From: Nelumbo lutea
Taxonomy: Eukaryota; Streptophyta; Magnoliopsida; Proteales; Nelumbonaceae
Length of the DNA: 64,000 nucleotides
NCBI GenBank assembly: GCA_022828595.1
Contig: JAKGHH010000005.1
Span: 56,539,655 to 56,603,654, forward strand
Direction of reading: 5' to 3'
Shown here: one piece after another, positions 55,691 to 64,000 of the stretch
Position numbering within the stretch: position 1 is the first letter of the stretch
Layout: every line of letters begins with the position of its first letter
Program-made: the position numbers and the translations under genes
Notes under the pieces: generated by a model
Seen by the model: only the letters and a program-made list of their open reading frames with translations
Database searches by the model: none
Told to the model about the DNA's origin: nothing

Positions 55691-56196
55691 GAAATTTTCT
55701 AATTAGTACCTTATATTTTGGGTTTAGTGTTACTTTAATTCTCAAATTTTAAAATTCGATAATTCAATACCAAAACTTTTAAAACATGACAATCTAGTAT
55801 GTTGTTAATCAGCAAAATGACATTTGAAAAGACATAAATGTACTTTTGACTGTTATCTATTTTTTTATCAACCGTCCAAAGTCCAAACCTTGACAAAAAA
55901 TGAACAATCCCAAATCCCTGCCTCTTATATTCAAGAAAGTTGGGGTTACATCTTAATGGAGATTCTAGTCACCCCAACTTTTCTTGAATAGAAGAGACAA
56001 GGATTTGTGATTGTTCTTTTTTGTCAACATTTGGATGGTTGATCAAGAAAATTAGATGACCTTCGAAGGGCATTTGTGTTTTTTCAAATATCACTTAACG
56101 GTTGATTAATAATAGGTACTGAATTGTTGCATTTTAAAGTTCAGAGGCCAAAGTGACACTAGGCCCAAAGTATCGGGTACTAATTGAGAATTTTTA
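55691..56196. mobile_element. Fold-back MITE, same family as 47376-47894
   Basis: About 505 bp, inverted throughout: 'gaaattttctaattagtacc' on the left is matched by the reverse complement of 'ggtactaattgagaattttt' on the right. The centre 'caagaaagttggggtta' pairs with 'ccccaacttttcttg'. Both ends are present, unlike the 47376 copy. Phrases such as 'gaagggcatttgtg' and 'ttgacaaaaaatgaacaatc' are shared with that copy. Confidence 0.75.
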
Positions 56197-59100
56197 CTAA
56201 AAACAATACAAACTTTAGAAACAACAAAAAAGAGAGAGAATTTAAAGTTGCAGTTTTACCCATAATTTGGAAAATAAATCAATTTTGGGAAAGAGATTGA
56301 AAGGACTTGGTATAGCAGTTGATATGAAGAGAAAACTCAGATAAAATTAAATTACATTAGTATTTTGGACATTCTCATTTCTCTTATAAGAGGATTCTAA
56401 TTTCTTTTAAATGACTACACAATGGGATAGCCCATCTCCCAACCCATGTACAGTGGGATTTGATGTCAAATTTCCGCTACAAGTAGCAGAAGAGACCTTA
56501 CCAGTCAGCTATTTGGCACCTTTAAAATAAGTGATCGAATTTAATGATTTATGAAGCCGCAAAATCTTGTAACCTATCAACCACTGCAACTAACCAGTAT
56601 ATAGCCCATGAAGCCAAAAAAAATTCTGAAAGCGAGTTTTCTTCTCACATAATGGTATGTGAGTATTTTCTGTATCTTCTATGATTTGGTATTTTCTACA
56701 AAGGGGAATTCAAGTGTTCGATGTATTTGCCATAGCAGTTGACTACATAGAGGCTTTTCCATCTCTTAGGGTGGAGATTTCCCCTACTGTTATCTCTGGT
56801 GGTGGGTTGCAACCGGAGTAATCAGACTATCTCCTTTGATAGTCCTTAAGTCATTCCCTATAATCATTGATGTGTTTGGATGGCCAACAGTCCTGATTTC
56901 CAACCGTTCTGATTCTACCGGAAAAACTATGCCTTATTGTGGATCATGTGTCCTTTCTGGGGGTGTATATTCGGCAGTTAACTCTTTGCAGCCTCATGAG
57001 CCCTGAAACTGTGTATGGTTTTGCTATAGTTAGGGATTTTCTATGGTGATTTGTGTCCTTCAGAACCCCTCTTTGATTGATTTGATCGTGATTTTCAAAA
57101 CTGGACTGGATCGGACAGTCGGACCAGAAACTTAATCAGTTTCATTTTCCCTCAAAGTCATTAATTTTGGTCAGCAAATCGCTGAACCGGTCAGTTAACT
57201 GTTCGAATGGTTTTGACCATTTTTAATTTTTTTGTTAGAACGGGCCAATCATTCGGATCGAACGATTGGACAGTTTGAACCGGTAACCGGACCCTAACCG
57301 TTTCGGTCACCGATTCGTTTTTAAAAACCATGGATTTGATTTAGTGCTCAGTCGTGTTGTTAAGGGAGTTATAATTATTGAAATAACCTCTGTTGGAGGT
57401 AGATGATCCCTAGTTTTGATGTTTTCATGACTTTTGCACCATTTGTAGAGTTGCTCAAGCTAATTTTTCCCGATGATCATGGTTACTTTCTTATTTTATG
57501 CAAGATTAGTCTGATTTCTAATTATATAATTTTTTTCACTTTTATTGATATTTGATTTCTCTGGATTGTAATATGAATTCTGTCTTATGGCTTAAAAAAA
57601 AAAAACAAGGCAAAGAAAATGAAACGGAAAGCAATTATTCTGTTTAAAAAACATGATATGGAAGGGTTTTTACCCATTAATCCCGGTTGAATTTTGATAA
57701 ATATCATGTTATTAGATATCACTTTATTACAATTTTTTTTTTCGTATCATGTCTTTGGAATTATAGTCGAATCCTTATCAAATTCACCAGGGGTATCATC
57801 AGTCAAAACACTTCGAATATTATGTCTTTTTGGTAATAAAAGTATTTTCTTTTAGGCTTAATTTGGAAATAGTACAAATGCAAATAAATACAATGCAAAT
57901 GCATACAAAATAATATAAAATATAAAGTTTTATATTTTACATGTACTCCTTCCAAACTGAATTTTACTATTTCAAAATTGATAAAACAAAACAAGAATAA
58001 TATTTGTTTATGGGTCTGCATGACTGTACGCCAGATATCCTTGTGTGCACAGAGTTTTTTCTTTCAGGAAATCTTAGCTTGAAAATAAAAAATTTAAATT
58101 GGGCTAATGCTGAACTAGATGATACGAAGAAAGCGAGATTCAATTGGCCTGAATATTGCATGGCATGAATATATCATGTTTGACTCACACTTCGCAGTGT
58201 TAAAACTTCATTAGATCATTAAATCTATCGTAATGAGACCGTATGGTAGTCTCGTTGAACTCATGTGGACCTGAACCATTTTTCTTTATCCCCTAGATGA
58301 TGGGTCAAATGGTCCGATTGTTCAACCGGGCTGAAAAAAGTTTAAATTTGAAAAGAAAAAAAAATTATAAGTAGCAAATTAGTTTCAGAACGTCTATTGA
58401 TTAAAGCCTTAAAAATGAGCTTGATAAAATAAATTTTACAAGTCATCTATGGTGGCTAGTCAAAACAGTTCGGTCAATATTTAGATCCTACCCAATTGGA
58501 GGATATGGGTCCAACCAAATACACTTTACAAGTTAATTTTAGAGTTTATGTTAAAATTTGATATTTAGGGTTTAAATATAAAAATCAAGAGTTGATCAGA
58601 CAATCGTTTGACTATGGTAAGAGTGAAATAAAGTAAAGGGGATTTTCTGTTCATTACTTTATATCTGTCGTGAATTGCAGTCACACATCTCTATTATGAA
58701 TTGAGAGAAGTGTAGCTGCAATTTACGGCAGGTAAAGTGTGGATAGAAAAAGTGAGTAGGGAATCTGGGTTCCAAATAAAGGCCCTATAATTCTAAACAT
58801 TTCAATGGTTTAGTGATGTCAACCCAAATCCAACCCAAAAAACCTATTTAAGGCCAATTCAACATTGACCTAACACGGGTTTACAACTGAACTCAACCCA
58901 CTGACATATCTACAACAGTTCATCACCACCCATTTCTTCATATAAATTGATGATGCCCCCGAGAAATGACATATCTACAATAGTTCATCACAGCACAACA
59001 AAGTAAACACATTAAATGAACACTTGATAAATATTTTAACATCTATTAAAAGTGGGTATTAATATTTTCAAGATAGAATAGGCAGAGTGTATTTTAAGGT

Positions 59101-59367
59101 ACAGGTGTCAAGAAAATTTGTAAGTGCTCATTTACGGTGCTTACAACTTGTGCCTATCTGATCCGAACCACCATTCACAAGATGGGACTGCTTATAAAAT
59201 GAGAACTCCAGTCCACGGCCACCATCTTTTGGTCTCTTTTTTATTTTTTTCATCCTAAATAATTGCGTTAGTGATGATTGGATTTTTCCCCTTTCTTTCT
59301 TGGAGCATAGTAGTGATGATTAAATCGAAAAAATTGAAATGCAGGATTTTTCATTATGAACAATTTA
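56197..59367. other. Intergenic region, no gene recognised
   Basis: 57080-57340 is a likely MITE remnant with 'ggaccagaaac', 'aaccggtaaccgg' and a 'tttaaaaaccatg' end. 58260-58620 has related 'ggtccgattgttcaaccggg' text. A run of A's (57594-57606) follows. Short ORFs show no known domain. Confidence 0.35.
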
Positions 59368-59631
59368 TAGAGGTGTACGTGGGATGTGGCGGGCCAACAC
59401 GACCCACTTTTGAGGGCCGCTCACACTGTAGCGGACAGTTCTGTACCAGCACACATGCCGTGCCTGCCTGGTGTGGAATCCCTTGAAAGGGAAGCCCGGC
59501 ATGGCTTGTGGGTGGCATGAATATTTTAAAAAAATTAAAATTTTGAAAAATTAATAAAAGGTTAAAATAAACTAACAAGTGTGAATAGATCGTACTGGCC
59601 CACGACCAACCCGGCCCACCTTACAACTCTA
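59368..59631. mobile_element. Short hAT-type MITE related to 43436-45181
   Basis: 264 bp with ends 'TAGAGGTGTACGTGGG' and, reverse-complemented, 'TAGAGTTGTAAGGTGGG'. Flanking 8-mers 'acaattta' and 'ataatttg' agree at six positions. GC-rich subterminal 'ggcgggccaacacgaccc' and 'gcccacgaccaacccggcc' are shared in style with the larger element. Confidence 0.6.
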
Positions 59632-61600
59632 ATAATTTGTATAATATCTAAGAAATAATTGAAAAAAGATGGTTTCTTCACCCATGAAATTAGGTAGTTT
59701 AGTGGGACAAACTTTTCCAATGATAAGAAAATGAAATTACACACACAGACACCTTTTTCTCAGGTGTCATTCAGGATTCCTAATCCGTCCAAATTCATTT
59801 GTTTACACAAATTATCATTTTGGAGTACATTGATTGGGTGTGACATGTTCCGAATAAAAGGTCGCCTTCTCCGTATGAGGGATTGCTGTTTGGGACCCAT
59901 ATGTTTGGACGGAGGAAGGATCCAAGAAATCATTAATCAGGTGGTTTGGTTGCATCTATAAAACAAGTATTAAGGTAAGGTGTCAAATGGCTAATTGGTA
60001 AGTGGTAAGCTCTTTGATGGGTTGTAGTAGAAACTTGGAGACTTGGGGTTAATCCTGTCTACATCAAGTTTGAGGATTTATGGGCTTGAGGATAGGCACC
60101 TGCGCTGTCTAGCTCAATGAAGCCGAAAACTAAAGGTGCAAGGCTCCATTTGGAAAGAGCAGAATGTGTTGTTATTTTGCTTGCAATGGGGTTTGGATTA
60201 AACAGCAGAATTCTTGATTAAGATCACAAATCAGGTGAAGTTCAAACATGATTATTTTGCTTGCAATCCAATTCTTAATTAGATACAAATTTTGTATCCA
60301 GTCTAGTTTAGCATCCATTTATTTGTAACTATGATTCTCTTATTTGATACAAAATTTGTATGATTTGCATCATTTGCCTTTTACTTCAATTTTCTTTCAT
60401 ATAAACGGGGCATTCATTTTTGGGATCAACGAAGTTGGTTAATGGATTTTTGGCTTCTAATGACCAAGAAATTCACGTTTTTTTTTTTCAGATTTATGTA
60501 AGGATCAACGAAGTTGTCAATGCTGGAAAGAACAAAATTGTCTCTTCTAATAATAGATTTTTATGATTAAACCGACCATTGTGTTATTTATTTGGGAAAT
60601 AAAAGAATATTGATAAATACACTAATCTGAGTAATTTTTTCCTGAGAACCACTTACCTGAATAAATAACTTACCAAAAAGCGAATGGGTATCACATCATC
60701 TTTCTATTTCACTTTCAAACAAATAATCCTTCTACTTTTTGCTTTCTGTTTTAATTCTTACAAATAAATAATATAAAGACTGATCTAAATCAAAAGTCAA
60801 TCAGAATTTTAATCTCTACCTATTTGCGCTCATATGCATTTACACTAGTGCAAACCAAATTTACACTACAAACCAACTTATGCTGAATATTGTAAAATTT
60901 CAAAGTAGAAAAATTTTGAAAGCAGATTGGAAAAAGCATGCAAATTAATGGTATTAAAGAAAGAACAGTGGTTTGATGATGTAAATGTCGGCTTTGGACT
61001 GACTATAACAAGAGGGAACCACAAGTGGGCTTTCGGCGCCACAAACCAACTTGGGAAATCTATTCATTAAAAAAAATGACGGCCCAAATGATAACTTCTT
61101 TTAATTTTAAAACCTTAAATTTATGAACATCTTAGGTGGGCTATAGACCACAATGAAGTGGAAAAACTACTCATAAAAAGTGGAAAAACTTGGATGGTTT
61201 GAATTTTGAAAAGATGGGTTAAATAATTCTGTTTCTAGATTCTTCCACCAATAACTAACAACGTGGCCTTAATGCCGTTGCCAGGTGGTAGGTTTTCATT
61301 GAGCCGACTTCTCATAGAGAGTCTTGGGCCTTGGGCTGTGGGCCGTGGGCCTCGAGATTAGTCACTGGGCGGATTTTCGTTTAGATTTTTTTAGAATTGC
61401 TTTTTCTTGTTGCCGATTTTAAACATAAATCAAACCCATCTGATTTGAGAATAGATTGTGTCTAAACATTAAAACATAAAATCATGTTTTTGGTTGGGTA
61501 TGTATTTTTTATTTTTAAAATTGAAACAAAAAACATGTTATTGAATTTCCTGTTGTATATATATATATATATATATATGTTTTCATCTGGTTATTTAAGG
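59632..61600. other. Intergenic region with a possible SINE
   Basis: 59985-60160 contains 'ggctaattggtaagtggtaa', '...ggggttaatcctgtc' and 'ggcacctgcgctgtctagc', the layout of a tRNA-derived plant SINE with weak A and B boxes. The rest is AT-rich without recognisable coding sequence. Confidence 0.35.
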
Positions 61601-62372
61601 TGCATTCTACAATATGAATGTCTTTTGTTTTGATTTGTTTTTGGAATTGCTACATAAGCTAAAAACCAAAAACATGTTCTTGAGATTTGTTTTTGTTTTC
61701 AAAGGGAAAAATGTGTTGTTTTGTTTCAAAACAATTCATGTTTTGGGGATTAATAAAATATTGGTTTTTAAAATAAAAATAAAATTTTTAGAGTAGAAAT
61801 TATATGATTTATGGAACATGATGCTGAATAATCAGCTGAAAACATGTTTTTGAAACCAGATTCAAGAATATATTTTTGCTTTTAGTTTTGAAAACAAAAA
61901 ATATACACACAACCAAGAAAATGTTTTTCTTTTTTTTGTGTTTTTGTTTTAAAAAAACAATCCAATTTTCAAATAAGATGGTTTTGATTTGTTTTTGGAA
62001 CAAAAAAAAAAAAAAAAAACAAAAACAAAAACAATTCCAATTGTAGAGGGGGCATTCTATATTATAAATGTTTTTGGAATCACCACATCAGCATATATTC
62101 TTGAACTATGTTTTTGTTTTCAAAGGAAAAAATAAGTTGGTTTTATTTAAAAAAAAACATGTTTTTGGAACCAACAAAATATTGGTTTTTAAAATGAAAC
62201 AAAATTTCTAATATAGAAATTATATGATTTATAAAACATAATATTAAGTAATCACATGATTCAAAAACATGTTTTTGGTTTCAGTTTTGACAACAAAGAA
62301 TACATACACAACCAAGAACATGTTTCTTATGTTTTTATTTCAATAAACAATATGTTTTCAAATAAAATGGTT
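61601..62372. repeat. Two tandem copies of a dispersed AT-rich repeat
   Basis: 61601-61985 and 62050-62372 share, in order, 'ggcattcta', 'tttttggaat', 'aaaatattggtttttaaaat', 'tagaaattatatgattta', 'aaaacatgtttttg' and 'acacaaccaaga'. The second copy is shorter. Pieces also occur at 50000-50240 and 51230-51380. Probably an old MITE family. Confidence 0.6.
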
Positions 62373-64000
62373 TCTTATACGGAGACTTGCGAAACATGTC
62401 ACAGAACAGTCTAGATCATAATTTGCACAAGCTATTTAACAGGTCTTGTACCCAAACCGAAAATGTTGCCTTTAAAACGTTGATTGTTGGGAGATGACTC
62501 CATGTATGTCATAGTGTTCTAATTGGGTCGAATCTTAGTTTTTACCAGTTCTGAGAAGCTCACTCAATTAACAACTTAGGGTAGGGTTGTTCATAAGAAG
62601 ACCCAACCCGACCAAACCAACCAACCCGGACCGACCCAATCCGAGTTGGTAGGGTTTTCTTCAATATCGGTCGGTTTCAGGTTGTAAAAAATTATAAACT
62701 GATGGTTTGGGTTAGTTTCGGTTTTTATGACCAAACTGACTTAGTAGTTAGTAGTTAGTTCCTAGTTAGTAGTTACAATCTACTTAGTTCCTACTTAACT
62801 AAGTTGTCTCTATTCTACTTATAATATAACTTAATTTCTAGTCTTCTAGTTAAGAATGACATTAATGGCAAGTATTATAAGACAACTAGACACCTTTCAT
62901 CAAATCTATTCGAACACACAGGGAGTTTTGAAGTTTCCATCCATCTTATGATCCAAACAGTTTCATAAAACTAAGACCGTTCACTATTTTGTTTAGTTAA
63001 ACTAGTTGGTCAGCCGATTTTGACCAGTTTTTCATAAATTACAATTTTCAGTGTATGAATTGGTCAAAGGCTCAGATCACGGGTTTATAAAGGGGTCATT
63101 TGATGAAAATACATTCCGCACAATCAAATTAACATTTTCAAAATGACGAAAATAGACACCTCACCCTTTATTCACTGTTTTCGAATAGATTTTCACTTTC
63201 GACCTAAATGCTAATTGAAACCCAGCCAAAAACCCTCATGTAATCTATCCCAGCTCCTCTGAGTCCAATCTCCGCCGGAGTTTGGACCAATATCACACCG
63301 AACATAAAAGAAACAAAGCAAAATATCAGATTGTTGTTGGGGAAGAAAAATTGTATCGCTGTGGCCGAAGAAGAAGATCTCTTTCTGCCATTCTCAGACC
63401 TCTTTTTGCCGTCGCAGGAGAAGAAAGCTTATTTTTTTCGCTGTCACTAGTCAATATAATGTATCTAATATGTTTCCACACAGTAATTGAGTCATTTAAG
63501 TAGCAATACAGTTGAATGCTTATGCCAGCACTGCAAAAGTGAAAGTTGCTCTGATACCTCTTGCGGGAATGGGCTTTTTTATTTGTAGATAGATGGCGTT
63601 AAATCCCAATGGAGGTGTTGTAGTTCTATTTTCCCAAAACTCTGATTACTATTTGGTAGGATCTAAATTGAAACATTGTCCTAGATGTTATGACTGCTGC
63701 AATTTCACTAATCACCATGAATAAGGCCATGGAAGTAAGTAATCAGAGTTTTGGCTACAATTTAACAGTAAATAACAGTAAACAGTAGTAAATAATTAGA
63801 GGTTTGAATCTTTGTTTCTTGTATAAAGTTTTCTTGCTGGATTATTTATGTTTTTGGAATTTAAGCTGAATTAGTTATAAAAACTAGAATTCTGAATTGC
63901 TTTCTTGTGGCTTTAATTACTCAGAGGTTTGAATCTTTGTTTTAACTTGAATTTTAACAGTAAATAACCTTTGCTAAACTCTAGGTTATCTTCCCTATCA
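62373..64000. other. Intergenic region at window edge
   Basis: 62583-62760 resembles a MITE end ('agggttgttcataagaagac', then 'ccaacccgacc' repeats). A 73-codon plus-strand ORF at 63282-63503 is arginine-rich and unrecognised; the surrounding 63230-63430 could be the 5' end of a gene to the right, but nothing confirms it. Confidence 0.35.

Noticed and set aside
1..64000. CRISPR arrays, operons, bacterial promoters
   Set aside because: Tandem repeats here are degenerate and lack uniform spacers, and the window is clearly plant nuclear DNA.
1..64000. tRNA or rRNA genes
   Set aside because: No cloverleaf or rRNA-like segment was recognised; only degenerate SINE-like heads (49370-49445, 59985-60160).

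Overview
This window is nuclear DNA from a flowering plant. It holds dense Ty1/copia and Ty3/gypsy retrotransposons, plant non-LTR elements, hAT- and Mutator-type miniature transposons, and exons with GT..AG introns. The species cannot be fixed from the sequence. The long, transposon-filled introns suggest a woody, non-grass angiosperm, possibly a magnoliid or basal eudicot, but this is inference.

The only host gene recognised is the 5' part of GIGANTEA (GI), on the minus strand. Five coding exons (41313-41399, 22424-22495, 22146-22200, 21871-22013, 21380-21648) join in frame to give about 209 N-terminal residues, roughly a fifth of the protein. The first coding intron is about 18.8 kb and is filled with retrotransposons. 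No further GI exon is visible in the remaining 21 kb to the left. Either the fifth coding intron is over 21 kb, or this copy is truncated. The GI 5' UTR and promoter lie to the right (41400-43400) and include an exact evening element and a G-box.

Left region (1-21300): a broken copia gag/protease segment, then the integrase end of a Tat-like Ty3/gypsy element followed by several families of tandem repeats (1-4960). Next is a young, apparently complete copia element (element A, 5045-10926, minus) with almost identical LTRs and one 1498-codon ORF. Then comes a three-level nest (11190-19425): a copia remnant split by a LINE-like element, which is itself split by a 5'-truncated copia element (B, 13458-18335). 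Element C (19430-21190, minus) is a truncated copia copy with one LTR.

Inside the big GI intron (22496-41312): full-length but decayed copia D (24083-29388, plus, same family as B); decayed copia E (29583-34794, minus, same family as A) inserted into the LTR of copia F (29389-36960, minus); LTR-like duplicates; an isolated LTR plus primer-binding site (G, 38464-38774); and a LINE RNase H fragment (39774-40230).

Right region (42240-64000) has no confidently recognised gene. It is AT-rich intergenic DNA with many inverted-repeat transposons. These include a hAT-type element (43436-45181) split by a Mutator-like element that carries a GLUTAMINE DUMPER-like fragment, two shorter relatives of that Mutator-like element, a GC-rich fold-back element (50293-51007), and several hAT-type MITEs with readable 8-bp target duplications. 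Coordinates of degenerate repeats were set by eye and are approximate.
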